A stretch of DNA of 25,952 nucleotides, taken from the NCBI GenBank assembly GCA_052387115.1, contig JBQTJM010000061.1, forward strand, positions 1 to 25,952, in the 5' to 3' direction. The notes beneath the pieces were generated by a model. It made no database searches. It was given only the letters and a program-made list of their open reading frames with translations, and was not told the origin of the DNA. Below are positions 1-8,205 of the stretch, piece after piece (the stretch's first letter is position 1; every line of letters begins with the position of its first letter). Origin of the DNA: JACCXJ01 sp052387115. Lineage in GTDB: Bacteria > Pseudomonadota > Gammaproteobacteria > JACCXJ01. A program made the translations under genes and the position numbers.

Positions 1-72
1 CGCAGAACGATGCGCCAGTTCGCGCGCCTCCGTTGGCGTGAGGTTGATGGGATAGGGGCTTTTTCTGGGCAT
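1..72 (-). CDS. N-terminus of an IS630-like transposase (partial)
   Basis: Reading the minus strand from an ATG at 72 gives 24 codons, beginning MPRKSPYPINLTP, that run off the window's left edge. An opening of this type (basic start, then a short LTP..E stretch) is common at the head of the helix-turn-helix domain of IS630-family transposases and related proteins. A perfect TATAAT lies upstream on the minus strand (137-132), though no good -35 goes with it. Only the N-terminus is visible, so the family call rests on a short match and completeness cannot be judged. Confidence 0.45.
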   Translation of the reverse strand, partial: MPRKSPYPINLTPTEARELAHRSA

Positions 73-494
73 GAAAGGGCGCGGCTCTCGCACCCCTTAC
101 CCTCTCACGAACCAAGCGTCTTTGCAAGCTCATTATACGTGCTAGTATTTATGAAATATGGTACTTAGAGCGACCCGCATCTTCGAGCTCCAAACCCAGG
201 AAGTGGACAGAGGCGGTCTTTTCACGCCAGTGAGGAGTGCCAGGGCGCGGCTTCGTTCGGTCGGGTCCTCATACTCCAACGGGGTGACGGACGAGCTGGC
301 GGTCCATGATCGGGTTGGCGACGCTTCGGCCCCGAGGTCGGATTAGAATTTCTGGTGTGGAAAGGAGTCTAGGACCCCCCGCTGCAATGTCAACTCAGAG
401 CGCGCAGCCCCCGGGTACGCGTTGACCCCTCGAAGGTCGTGCGCTACCGTAACTTCGGGTGAGGAAACAGGCGCTCGGCCTGATGCCAACGTAG
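73..494. other. intergenic stretch, no recognised gene
   Basis: Between the transposase start and xseB I see no reading frame with a recognisable family signature on either strand. The first 100 bases are AT-richer than the rest and contain a minus-strand TATAAT at 137-132, the possible -10 box of the transposase. A short plus-strand frame (158-346) shows no domain, ribosome binding site or coding bias that would support it. Confidence 0.5.
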
Positions 495-743
495 ATGGCG
501 AAGAAGACGACCGGCTTCCATTTCGAACAAGCGCTCTCGGAGCTCGAGGCCGTGGTCGAGCATCTGGAGAGCGGGGAGCTGTCGCTGGAAGAGTCGCTCC
601 AGCACTTCGAACGTGGGATCGCCTTGACCAGGGCCTGCCAGAAGTCCCTGGCCGAAGCCGAGCAACGGGTCAAGGTCTTGATGGAGACGGATGGTCGCGA
701 ACGACTCGCGCCGTTCGAGCCGCCGGCGTCGGATCCGACCTAG
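495..743 (+). CDS. xseB: exodeoxyribonuclease VII small subunit
   Basis: The 82-residue product is the small subunit of exonuclease VII. Several copies assemble on XseA to form the nuclease that degrades single-stranded DNA to oligonucleotides in the cytoplasm. It shows the family's amphipathic two-helix pattern: FEQALSELE and HLESGELSLEES near residues 10-33, then the helix FERGIALTRACQKSL. Its length matches the usual 75-85 residues. The start has no clear Shine-Dalgarno sequence, but the family motif begins at residue 9, which leaves little choice. It is followed 115 bases later by ispA, the classic xseB-ispA order of proteobacteria. Confidence 0.93.
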   Translation: MAKKTTGFHFEQALSELEAVVEHLESGELSLEESLQHFERGIALTRACQKSLAEAEQRVKVLMETDGRERLAPFEPPASDPT

Positions 744-807
744 TCGGGCAGGCTCCGAGCCAAGAAACGGGATGCCGCGACTGCCCGGCGCGCGCATCCG
801 CCGCCAA

Positions 808-849
808 CCAACACCATCGGGCCAACACCATCGGGCCAACAACATCGGA
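808..849. repeat. three tandem 14-bp repeats in the ispA leader
   Basis: The unit ccaacaccatcggg occurs at 808-821 and 822-835 without change, and at 836-849 with two substitutions. The last copy ends in the GGAG that serves as the ispA ribosome binding site. Changes in copy number would therefore alter the untranslated leader directly upstream of the start codon. Confidence 0.9.
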
Positions 850-858
850 GACCTACCC

Positions 859-1752
859 ATGTCTTCATTCTCCGCACGCCTGCCCGAGCTCGCGGTGGCC
901 GTCGAACGCGCACTGGAGGGCTGGCTGCCGGCCCCGAGCATCGCGCCCACGGACCTGCACCAGGCCATGCGCTACGCCGTGCTCGGCAACGGCAAGCGCA
1001 TGCGGCCGCTCCTGGTCTACGCGACGGGGGCGACCCTCGGGATCGCCAGGGAGGCCCTGGACGGCCCGGCCTGCGCCGTGGAGCTGGTGCACGCCTATTC
1101 GCTGGTGCACGACGACCTCCCGGCCATGGACGACGACGATCTGCGGCGCGGCCAGCCGACCTGCCACAAAACCTTCGGTGAGGCCACGGCGATCCTGGCC
1201 GGCGATGCCTTGCAGGCGCTGGCCTTCCATGTCTTGGCCCAGGATGGGGCGATGCTGGCGCAGCCCGCCCACCGCATCCGGATGATCGACACGCTCGCGA
1301 TGGCGAGCGGCTCGCGCGGTATGGCCGGGGGACAGGCACTGGACCTCGCCGCCGTGGGCCGCACACTCACCCTGGCCGAGCTTGAAAACATGCACATCCG
1401 TAAGACCGGCGCCCTGATCCGCGCGAGCGTCGTGCTGGCCGCGATGTCGAGCCCGGAGGTCGATGCAGAGGTCGTGGCGCAGTTGGACCACTACGCCAAG
1501 CGCATCGGGCTGGCCTTCCAGGTCCAGGACGACATCCTGGACATCGAAGGGGAGACGGAGGTCATCGGAAAGCCCCAGGGCTCGGATATGGCCCGCGACA
1601 AGCCCACCTACCCGAACCTCCTGGGCCTCGAGGGGGCGCGCAGGATCGCGGCGGAGCTCTACGCCGAGGCTCTCGCCGGGATCGAGCCCCTGGGCGAGGC
1701 CGGCGAACCGCTGCGTTACATGGCCGCCTACATCACCCAAAGGGACCGCTAA
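859..1752 (+). CDS. ispA: farnesyl diphosphate synthase (polyprenyl synthetase)
   Basis: The 297-residue enzyme condenses isopentenyl diphosphate with dimethylallyl and geranyl diphosphate to make farnesyl diphosphate for quinones, undecaprenol and hopanoids. It carries GNGKRMRPLL (43-52), the first aspartate-rich motif DDLPAMDDDD (85-94) and the second, QDDILD (223-228), all as in the IspA family. I chose the ATG at 859 because GGAG lies 8 bases upstream and the protein then starts in the normal place. The frame is open further upstream to 691, but that part is arginine-rich and unlike the family. The C-terminus YITQRDR is normal. The next gene is folE2 after 47 bases, not the usual dxs. Confidence 0.95.
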   Translation: MSSFSARLPELAVAVERALEGWLPAPSIAPTDLHQAMRYAVLGNGKRMRPLLVYATGATLGIAREALDGPACAVELVHAYSLVHDDLPAMDDDDLRRGQPTCHKTFGEATAILAGDALQALAFHVLAQDGAMLAQPAHRIRMIDTLAMASGSRGMAGGQALDLAAVGRTLTLAELENMHIRKTGALIRASVVLAAMSSPEVDAEVVAQLDHYAKRIGLAFQVQDDILDIEGETEVIGKPQGSDMARDKPTYPNLLGLEGARRIAAELYAEALAGIEPLGEAGEPLRYMAAYITQRDR

Positions 1753-1799
1753 GGGGCCGCCGGGTAGCCGGGGGGGCCGAATGCGTTTAAGATCCAGGC

Positions 1800-2693
1800 A
1801 TGCCCGACGCCGGACACCCCACAGAGACCATCCCCATCGAGGGCATCGAAGCGATGAACGAAAGGGCGCGCGCCATCCCCGAGATCTCGGACATCCAGAG
1901 CAGTCAGGATACCCGCCGGATCGACATCGACCGTGTCGGCATCAAGGACATCCGCCACCCCGTCGTAGTGCGCGACCGCTCCGGGCGCGAGCAACACACG
2001 GTCGCGAGCTTCAACATGTACGTCGGCCTGCCCCACAACTTCAAGGGCACCCACATGTCGCGCTTCGTCGAGATCCTGAACCACCATGAATACGAGATCA
2101 CGGTGCAATCCTTCAAGCGCATGATGGCGGAGATGTCCGATCTCCTGCACGCCAAGGTCGGCCACATCGAGATGACCTTCCCCTACTTCGTGATGAAAGC
2201 GGCCCCCGTGAGCGGGGTCAAGAGCCTCATCGACTACGACGTGACCTTCATCGGCCGGGTCCAGGACGGCGTATCGAGCATCCAGGTCAAGGTCGTGGTG
2301 CCCATCACCACCCTGTGCCCGTGTTCCAAGGACATCTCCGATTACGGCGCGCACAACCAGCGGTCCCATGTCACCGTGCTGGTGCGGATCCGCGACTTCC
2401 TGTGGATCGAGGAGATCATCGACATCGTGGAATCGGTCGCGTCCTGTGAGCTCTATGGGCTCCTCAAGCGTCCGGACGAGAAATACGTCACGGAGCGCGC
2501 CTACGACAACCCGAAGTTCGTCGAAGACATCGTGCGTGACGTCGCCGTGCGCCTCAATGACGACGAGCGCGTAGCGGCCTTCGTGGTGGAATCCGAGAAC
2601 TTCGAGTCCATCCACAACCACTCGGCGTATGCCATGCTCGAGCGCGACAAGGACGCCGCGCGGCCGGCCAGGGATCACTTCTCCAGGACGTAA
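1800..2693 (+). CDS. folE2: GTP cyclohydrolase, FolE2 type
   Basis: The 297-residue protein belongs to the FolE2 family (COG1469), which converts GTP to 7,8-dihydroneopterin triphosphate, the first step to folate and related pterins. The signature GLPHNFKGTHMSRFVEIL is present, and CPCSK at 173-177 contains the cysteine used for metal binding in this family. The archaeal homologue MptA serves methanopterin synthesis. In this genome, with mfn-type genes nearby, the product could feed both folate and H4MPT; that part is inference. The N-terminus is about 20-30 residues longer than some relatives, so the ATG at 1854 is an alternative start. The 3' end overlaps the convergent phaC by 19 bases. 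Confidence 0.95.
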   Translation: MPDAGHPTETIPIEGIEAMNERARAIPEISDIQSSQDTRRIDIDRVGIKDIRHPVVVRDRSGREQHTVASFNMYVGLPHNFKGTHMSRFVEILNHHEYEITVQSFKRMMAEMSDLLHAKVGHIEMTFPYFVMKAAPVSGVKSLIDYDVTFIGRVQDGVSSIQVKVVVPITTLCPCSKDISDYGAHNQRSHVTVLVRIRDFLWIEEIIDIVESVASCELYGLLKRPDEKYVTERAYDNPKFVEDIVRDVAVRLNDDERVAAFVVESENFESIHNHSAYAMLERDKDAARPARDHFSRT

Positions 2694-4408
2694 GTCCCCG
2701 GGGCGTCCCCCAAGACTGGATGCCGGGTATTGCCGAGCGGCGGGGGTTCGGTCAAGGGGCCGCAGCGCTCCCCCAGCCACGCCGTCCAGTCCTCCCACCA
2801 GGATCCCGGGACCTTGGGGATTCCGGCGCGCCAGGCCTCCGGATCGGCGTGGTTTTCTGCATCACCGACCCAGTAGCGGCGCTTGGGCGGGTCCACCGGG
2901 GGACTGATGATGCCCATGATGTGCCCGGAGGTCGCGAGCACATAGCGAATCGGCCCCTGGACGATCCCGCAAAGCTTGAAGGTCTCTTTCCAGGGTGCGA
3001 TATGGTCCTGCTCGGTCCCGACCATGTACAAGGGCTGGCGGATGCGGCGCAGATCGATGCCGCGCCCGCCGAACGTGACCGCGTCGGGCTCGATGAGGGC
3101 GTTCTTGACATAACACTCGCGCAGGTAGGTCGCGTGCATGCGCGCGGGCAGGCGTGTCGAATCGGTGTTCCAGTAAAGCACATCGAAGGGCGGCGGGTCC
3201 TCCCCGTAGAGGTAACTGCGTACCACGTAGTGCCAGATGAGTCCGTTCGAGCGCAGCATGCGGAATGACCAGGCCATGGCGGCGCCGTCGAGATAGCCTG
3301 TCCCGTCCATGAGCCCTTCCAGAAACCCGAGGCTGTCGCGGTCGATGAAGAACTCGATGTCGCCCGGGGCGGCGAAGTCCGCCAGCGCCGTCAACAGGGT
3401 AAAATGAGCGATGGGCGGCGACGCTCCGATGCCGTCCCGGTTCAACCAGGCCATCAGCGCCGTCAGGATCGTCCCACCTACACAGTAGCCGGCCGCATGG
3501 ACTTGATCGGCGCCGGTGACCTCGCGGGCCACCTCGACCGCCCGCAGCACGCCCTCCAGCATGTAGTCGTCGAGATCCGTGTCGCGTGCCTCGGGACCCG
3601 GGTTCTTCCAACTGGTCATGAACACCGTGAAGCCGCGCGAGACCAGGTAGCGCACCAGGCTCTTCTGCGCGTCCAGGTCCAGGATGTAATAGCGGTTGAT
3701 CCACGGGGCCACGATCACGAGGGGCACGGAGTGCACCCTTTCCGTCATGGGGGTGTACTGGATGACCTCCAAGAGCGCGTTGCGGTAGACGACCTTTCCG
3801 GGCGTGCAGGCGAGATTGCGTCCGACCTGGAACGGCGCCGGGTCCACCATGCGCACGTCGGCCCCGGAGAGGTCGGTCCCGAGTTGCCGGGCGCCGCAGA
3901 GGACGCTCAGCCCGCCGGTCGTGAGGCACTTGTGGAGGGCCTCCGGGTTGGTCCAGAAGAAGTTCGACGGCGCCAGGGCATTGAGCACCTGCCGGGCCCA
4001 GAAACCGGCCTTGCGGCGAGTCTTGTCGGGCACCTCCGGGGTGTTCTCGATGGCGTCCTCGAGCCACCGGGTAACGGCCAGATAGTGCTCCTTGATGGCA
4101 TCGAAATAGGGGCTTTCGGTCCACACGGGTCCCTGGAATCGCTCATCCTGGGGCACCGGCGGGATGGTGTCCTCGACATCCTCGCCATGGAACCGCTCCC
4201 AGGTTTGGATCTGGAGCAAGGTAAGCTGCGACCAGAACTTGGCGGCCTCCTGCGCCAGCCGATCGGGCCGGCGCAACCAGGCGCCCTGCACCGCGAGGCA
4301 CGAGGATGCGATGCCGAAAGGGTCCAGGCTGGTGAACGCCTGGCTTGTCCCGGGGTTCCATGGCATCACGCCGTTGCCGGGAGAGTGCAGTTTCGGGTGT
4401 TGGGACAT
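2675..4408 (-). CDS. phaC: poly(3-hydroxyalkanoate) synthase, class I
   Basis: The 577-residue enzyme polymerises hydroxyacyl-CoA on storage granules. The catalytic triad is visible: Cys309 in the PhaC box GYCVGGT, Asp468 in TEQDHIAPW and His496 in SGHIMGI, in the spacing of class I synthases. The PhaC N-terminal domain is recognisable from NFFWTNPEAL and GGLSVLCGARQL. The frame is open to 4477, but I place the start at 4408 (MSQHPKLHSP), which gives the usual length and lets the promoter and PhaR-like motif lie upstream rather than inside. No phaA, phaB or phasin gene is in the window, so the monomer pathway must be elsewhere. Confidence 0.93.
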   Translation of the reverse strand: MSQHPKLHSPGNGVMPWNPGTSQAFTSLDPFGIASSCLAVQGAWLRRPDRLAQEAAKFWSQLTLLQIQTWERFHGEDVEDTIPPVPQDERFQGPVWTESPYFDAIKEHYLAVTRWLEDAIENTPEVPDKTRRKAGFWARQVLNALAPSNFFWTNPEALHKCLTTGGLSVLCGARQLGTDLSGADVRMVDPAPFQVGRNLACTPGKVVYRNALLEVIQYTPMTERVHSVPLVIVAPWINRYYILDLDAQKSLVRYLVSRGFTVFMTSWKNPGPEARDTDLDDYMLEGVLRAVEVAREVTGADQVHAAGYCVGGTILTALMAWLNRDGIGASPPIAHFTLLTALADFAAPGDIEFFIDRDSLGFLEGLMDGTGYLDGAAMAWSFRMLRSNGLIWHYVVRSYLYGEDPPPFDVLYWNTDSTRLPARMHATYLRECYVKNALIEPDAVTFGGRGIDLRRIRQPLYMVGTEQDHIAPWKETFKLCGIVQGPIRYVLATSGHIMGIISPPVDPPKRRYWVGDAENHADPEAWRAGIPKVPGSWWEDWTAWLGERCGPLTEPPPLGNTRHPVLGDAPGTYVLEK

Positions 4409-4464
4409 AGGGGCATTTCTCGATGCGGGGTGGTCCTGAAGGGCTGGTCTGTACCGTGATATAG

Positions 4465-4505
4465 TGCAATGCAGCAATTATAACGGACCCGGCCCGGGAG
4501 AAGAA
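4465..4505 (-). promoter_or_regulatory. phaC promoter with PhaR-like operator
   Basis: On the minus strand a perfect TATAAT (4482-4477) sits 17 bases below a weak TTCTTC (4505-4500). Directly after the -10 box comes TGCTGCATTGCA (4476-4465), a near-palindromic TGC-rich motif resembling sites described for PhaR/PhbF-type repressors of PHA genes. A repressor bound here would cover the transcription start. The -35 match is poor, so strength is uncertain, and no phaR gene is in the window. Confidence 0.5.
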
Positions 4506-4639
4506 TGCTAGGACGGACCGGCGGGGGTGCGGTCGCTGCTGGATCCAGAGCCGCCACCACCGTCAAGATCCCGGCGCCTGACGCGGATCGCGGTGCCGAG
4601 GCCCGTCAGATAGTTGACGAAGCCCCGGTCAGGGGACCG

Positions 4640-4785
4640 GAGCCTATAGCTAACTTATTGTATAGGAACGACACGTTTAACATAGCACGACTCGTGCTTG
4701 TTTACCAGCGCGCACGTGTCCTAACAGACAGTGCTTCCTCCTTAATTGGTTGTTGAGGGTGCGACTCCGCACCCTCTCTTTTTTC
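4640..4785 (+). ncRNA. candidate small RNA ending at a strong terminator
   Basis: The stretch between phaC and mazG, which both lie on the minus strand, contains a textbook plus-strand terminator but no plus-strand gene. The 120 bases before it are clearly AT-richer than the surroundings and contain another possible hairpin, AGCAC-N5-GTGCT. Just upstream is CCGGTC-AGGG-GACCGG (4625-4640). The 5' end given is a guess because no convincing promoter was found. The 83-codon frame at 4505-4756 shows no family or ribosome binding site. I do not recognise a known RNA family. Confidence 0.3.
4755..4784 (+). terminator. rho-independent terminator
   Basis: GAGGGTGCG (4755-4763), loop ACTC, CGCACCCTC (4768-4776), then TCTTTTTT: a perfect nine-pair stem and a T tract that works only for plus-strand transcription. 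mazG ends at 4812 on the other strand, so it is not the gene being terminated. Confidence 0.85.
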
Positions 4786-4811
4786 CGCAGCCGTTCCCGG
4801 CCGGCACCCAG

Positions 4812-5609
4812 TCAGTAGCCCTCGGCCTTGGCCTGATCCCACAGGGCATCCATCTCCGCCAGTTCCGCATCGCCCAACCCTCGCCCCGCGTTCGCGAGCC
4901 GACGCTCGATGAAACGGAAGCGCGCCTCGAATTTCGAGTTGGCCCGCCGCAGGACCATCTCGGGGTCCATGCCGACGAAGCGGGCGAGATTGACACAGGC
5001 GAACATCAGATCGCCGATCTCCTCCATGAGCGCCGCGTTCGTGGCCTCCGATCCGCGTGCCAGGGCCTCGCGGACCTCCGCCAGCTCTTCTCCCACGGCA
5101 CCGAGGACAGCGCTCGTTTCACGCCAATCGAAGCCGACCTCGGCGGCGCGCTTCTGGAGCTTGTAAGCGCGGGTCATGGCGGGCAGGGCGAGGGCCACGC
5201 CCTGCAGCTGGCTCGAGGTCCCTTGCTGGACCCGCTCCGCCCGCTCCGTGGCCTTGTGCCCTTCCCAGGCGGCGGCCTGTGCCCGCGCATCCGGAACCGC
5301 GGCATCCGCAAACACATGGGGGTGTCGCCGCACGAGCTTGGCCGCAAGGCCGCGGGCGACCGCTGCCAGGTCGAAATCCCCGCCCTCGGCAGCGATCTGT
5401 GCGTGGAAGACCACCTGGAAGAGCAGGTCGCCCAGCTCGTCCCGGAGGTCGTGCACCGCGCCCCGGTCGATGGCGTCCGCGACCTCGTAGGCCTCTTCGA
5501 TCGTAAACGGGATGAGCGAGGCGGAGGTCTGCTCGCGATCCCAGGGGCAACCGGAATTCGGATCCCGCAGACACGCCATGATCGCCACGAGCTCATCGAT
5601 GGCTTGCAC
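4812..5609 (-). CDS. mazG: nucleoside triphosphate pyrophosphohydrolase MazG
   Basis: The 265-residue protein hydrolyses NTPs to NMP and pyrophosphate, cleaning non-canonical or excess nucleotides in the cytoplasm. It has the doubled MazG fold of the E. coli type: CPWDREQT at 21-28, then the metal-binding helices EEAYEVADAI (38-47) and DELGDLLFQV (57-66), and a second domain with EEIGDLMFACVNLAR. The length equals the family norm (about 263). The start at 5609 puts the conserved block in its normal place. It is divergent from the HNH gene and shares no operon with phaC. Confidence 0.93.
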   Translation of the reverse strand: MQAIDELVAIMACLRDPNSGCPWDREQTSASLIPFTIEEAYEVADAIDRGAVHDLRDELGDLLFQVVFHAQIAAEGGDFDLAAVARGLAAKLVRRHPHVFADAAVPDARAQAAAWEGHKATERAERVQQGTSSQLQGVALALPAMTRAYKLQKRAAEVGFDWRETSAVLGAVGEELAEVREALARGSEATNAALMEEIGDLMFACVNLARFVGMDPEMVLRRANSKFEARFRFIERRLANAGRGLGDAELAEMDALWDQAKAEGY

Positions 5610-5733
5610 GACCCCCTCCGCCGACTCGTTCTCGGCCTACTGGCCGGGTGTCTACTTGATTTCGTAACGCATTTAGCATAAAAAACGGGATCGCATCGAG
5701 CGGGATGCTGCGACGAGGATGCGGCATCATCAT

Positions 5734-5759
5734 AGCCACAAGCAACAGCCACAAGCAAC
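5734..5759. repeat. tandem 13-bp repeat upstream of the HNH gene
   Basis: agccacaagcaac occurs twice in direct succession (5734-5746, 5747-5759), in the divergent mazG/HNH intergenic space. No function is apparent. Confidence 0.9.
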
Positions 5760-5781
5760 GGCGGTTGCGACGGTCCCCAAC

Positions 5782-6354
5782 ATGGCACCACTGATCTTGC
5801 GCCTAGACGTCACCGGTTCCCCCATCAGGTGGATCCCGTGGCAGAACGCGGTGTGTCTCTACAGCAGGGACATGATCGCGTGGACCGCGGGTGAGCGGGT
5901 GTTCACCTTTTTCGGGGGAACTTGCAGGCGGACCGGCTGCCGCTCTTCGGTTTCGGTCAACTCCATCGTTGCCGTCAAGCGTACCCGCGCTCTGAAGCCG
6001 ACCAAGCGCGGGGTCCCGCCGCTCAACAATCGCGAGTTATTCCTGCGCGACGGCAACCTGTGCATGTATTGCGGTGACGAGTTTCCCGATGGGCACCTGA
6101 CTCGCGACCACGTCATCCCGCTGTCCCGTGGGGGAGATGACCGTTGGTCGAACGTCGTGGCCGCGTGCAAACACTGCAACACCCGCAAGGGCAGCCGCAC
6201 GCCCGAAGAGGCCGGGGTCGGTCTGCTCGCCGTCCCTTACGTCCCGAACTGGGCGGAGTTCCTGGCGCTCTCCAATCGCCGCATACTGGCGGACCAGATG
6301 CAGTTTTTGAAGACGCAATTCAATAGCCACAAACGTCTGCTCAGTTTTCAATAA
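5782..6354 (+). CDS. HNH endonuclease family protein
   Basis: The 190-residue product (from 5782) has a complete HNH zinc-finger nuclease core: CMYC (94-97), the LTRDHVIPLSRGG block with His110, and ACKHCN (128-133), followed by KGSRTPEEAG. The N-terminal part, MAPLILRLDVTG and the WIPWQNAVCLYSRD block, is typical of a widespread single-domain HNH protein of proteobacteria whose role is unknown. A longer start at 5719 would add a low-complexity H/Q stretch translated from the 13-bp repeats, so 5782 is preferred, although no strong ribosome binding site supports either. DNA cleavage is inferred from the motif. No methylase or phage genes lie beside it. Confidence 0.85.
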   Translation: MAPLILRLDVTGSPIRWIPWQNAVCLYSRDMIAWTAGERVFTFFGGTCRRTGCRSSVSVNSIVAVKRTRALKPTKRGVPPLNNRELFLRDGNLCMYCGDEFPDGHLTRDHVIPLSRGGDDRWSNVVAACKHCNTRKGSRTPEEAGVGLLAVPYVPNWAEFLALSNRRILADQMQFLKTQFNSHKRLLSFQ

Positions 6355-6390
6355 GCACCGGGGCCGTCGCCACGATCGGGCTTTTCCGGG

Positions 6391-7665
6391 ATGAGTCGCG
6401 CCTTCGTCAAAGAACCGAGTGGGGTAGAGGACACCGGACCGCGCCCCGAGCGGCTGCGCGCGCCGATTCGATGGGCGGGGGGGCGCGGCAGCCGGCGCAT
6501 GCGCGCCGTGCAGGAGCCCGTGATCCCCCTCGTCGCGGACCTCATCCACGCCCATCCGGGCACCATCTCGCTCGGGCAGGGCGTCGCTTTTTATGGCCCG
6601 CCGCCCGCCGCCATTGCGCGTATCCAGGATTTCGCCGCCGACCCGGACAACCACAAATATGGCCCGGTGCACGGGATCCCGCGCCTCTTGTCGCTCATCG
6701 AGGCCAAGCTCGCGCGCGAGAACTTGATTACCGCGGGGATCACCACGGGGGCCGCCGCCGGGACGGGATACCGCGTCATCGTCACGGCCGGCGCCAATAT
6801 GGGCTTTGTCAACGCCATCTGCGCCATCACCGATCCCGGCGACGAGGTCATCCTGCCGCTGCCCTATTATTTCAACCAGGAGATGGCGATACGCATGCTC
6901 GATTGCACTCCGGTCGTGGTGGAGACCGACGAGCGGTTTCAGCCCCGCCCCGACCTCATCGAGCACGCCATCACCGAAAAGACCCGCGCGCTGGTCACGA
7001 TCTCGCCCAATAACCCGAGCGGCGCGGTCTACCCGGAGCCGACCTTGCGGGCCATCAACGCGCTGTGCCGTGCCCGTGGCCTCTACCACATCAGCGATGA
7101 GGCCTATGAGCAATTCACCTACGGCGCCGCCCGCCATTTTTCGCCGGGCTCCGTTGCAGAGGCTTGCGAGCACACCATCTCGCTGTTCTCGCTGTCCAAG
7201 GCCTACGGTTTCGCGAGCTGGCGGATCGGCTATATGGTCGTCCCGGAACACCTCTATCCCGCCATCCTGAAGATCCAGGACACCAACCTCATCTGCGCCC
7301 CCGTGATCTCCCAGCAGGCGGCCGTGGGCGCGCTGGAGATCGGCGCGGCCTATTGCCGCGAACGGCTGCCGGCCATCGACCGGGCGCGGCGTACCGTCCT
7401 GGACGGCCTGGCCGCGCTCGGCTCGCGATGTGAGGTGGGGCCAGCGGAGGGCGCGCTGTACGTGTTCGCCCGGATCGACACGGCCCTGTCGGCAATGGAT
7501 CTGGTACGTCGTTTGATAGCCGATCACGGCGTCGCGGTGATCCCGGGGCACACCTTCGGCATGGACCGGGGGTGTTACATCCGGGTGTCCTTCGGGGCCT
7601 TGGACCGCGACCTTGCCGACGAAGGCGTGCGCCGTCTGGTGCGCGGCCTGCGGGCACTGGCCTGA
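6391..7665 (+). CDS. PLP-dependent aminotransferase, class I/II
   Basis: A fold-type I aminotransferase of up to 424 residues. The PLP lysine is Lys270 in LSKAYGFASWRIGY. SPNNPSG (Asn208) and SDEAYEQF bind the cofactor, and CYIRVSFG near the C-terminus holds the substrate-carboxylate arginine. SLGQGVAFYGPP is typical of a subgroup of uncharacterised aminotransferases, so the amino acid substrate cannot be named. The first 36 residues are basic and unlike the family, so the ATG at 6499 (MRAVQEPVIP, 388 residues) may be the true start; neither has a clear ribosome binding site. It begins 36 bases after the HNH gene, on the same strand. Confidence 0.85.
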   Translation: MSRAFVKEPSGVEDTGPRPERLRAPIRWAGGRGSRRMRAVQEPVIPLVADLIHAHPGTISLGQGVAFYGPPPAAIARIQDFAADPDNHKYGPVHGIPRLLSLIEAKLARENLITAGITTGAAAGTGYRVIVTAGANMGFVNAICAITDPGDEVILPLPYYFNQEMAIRMLDCTPVVVETDERFQPRPDLIEHAITEKTRALVTISPNNPSGAVYPEPTLRAINALCRARGLYHISDEAYEQFTYGAARHFSPGSVAEACEHTISLFSLSKAYGFASWRIGYMVVPEHLYPAILKIQDTNLICAPVISQQAAVGALEIGAAYCRERLPAIDRARRTVLDGLAALGSRCEVGPAEGALYVFARIDTALSAMDLVRRLIADHGVAVIPGHTFGMDRGCYIRVSFGALDRDLADEGVRRLVRGLRALA

Positions 7666-7812
7666 CGGACGATGGGCCTGGCCACTCGGCATCCGGGCGG
7701 GGGAGGGACTCATCGGTGCTCGATCACGGGCCGTTGACACCAGGGCGCCCGGACCCTGGGGGCTGCCCGCCAGGTTGGGGATGGAGTCGTATTCCCCTCT
7801 CGCGCGTATGAT

Positions 7813-7867
7813 TTGCGCATCGCGAGAAAATGGTTCATGATTATCCTAATGCATGTCACCATGCATT
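7813..7867 (+). promoter_or_regulatory. likely lipoprotein promoter and leader stem-loop
   Basis: TTGCGC (7813-7818) and CATGAT (7836-7841) are 17 bases apart, each matching the sigma-70 consensus at four positions. Just downstream is a perfect inverted repeat AATGCATG-TCAC-CATGCATT (7848-7867), which would lie at or near the 5' end of the mRNA. It could stabilise the transcript of this presumably abundant lipoprotein or bind a regulator; the sequence does not say which. Confidence 0.45.
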
Positions 7868-7902
7868 GGGGCCACCAATCAATAAGTTAGAAGGAGACAG
7901 CC

Positions 7903-8193
7903 ATGCAACACACCTTGAAGCTAGCGGCACGTGGTGCGGCCATCGCCCTCGCAGTGGGACTGGGGGCAGGCTGCGCAACGACTGGGGAACTCGAGGAAGT
8001 GAAGGGAATCGCCAATAACGCGCTCAACGAGGCACGGGCGGCACGGGATACCGCCAACAATGCCCAGGGCGCGGTCAACGATGCGGCAGCGGCGGCGGCG
8101 GAGGCCCAGCGGACGGCCGATGCGGCTCAGGCTTGCTGCAACGAGACCAACGACAAGCTCGATCGCGCTTGGCACAAAGGGATGCAGAAGTAG
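7903..8193 (+). CDS. alanine-zipper (OprI/Lpp-like) outer-membrane lipoprotein
   Basis: A 96-residue lipoprotein. It has a lysine-containing n-region, a hydrophobic core and the lipobox LGAGC with the lipidated Cys24. After that comes an Ala-rich heptad helix (roughly 35-75: NALNEARAARD, AAAAAEAQRTADAAQ) as in OprI/Lpp trimers. It ends in Lys96, the residue type that L,D-transpeptidases join to peptidoglycan in Lpp. AGAAGGAG upstream gives a strong ribosome binding site. A CysCys pair near residues 77-78 is absent from E. coli Lpp and might crosslink subunits. A multi-hairpin terminator follows, so it is a single-gene transcript. The L,D-transpeptidase gene is convergent next door. Confidence 0.88.
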   Translation: MQHTLKLAARGAAIALAVGLGAGCATTGELEEVKGIANNALNEARAARDTANNAQGAVNDAAAAAAEAQRTADAAQACCNETNDKLDRAWHKGMQK

Positions 8194-8205
8194 TCTCGGC
8201 CATTA

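Noticed and set aside
158..346. A 62-residue plus-strand protein at the left edge
   Set aside because: It has no domain, no ribosome binding site and no coding bias above the neighbouring frames.
4505..4756. An 83-residue plus-strand gene before the terminator
   Set aside because: No ribosome binding site, no family features and mixed composition; a small RNA explains the terminator at least as well.
4680..4785. A known RNA such as 4.5S RNA, 6S RNA or tmRNA
   Set aside because: The characteristic conserved loops of these RNAs are not present; only the terminator is clear.
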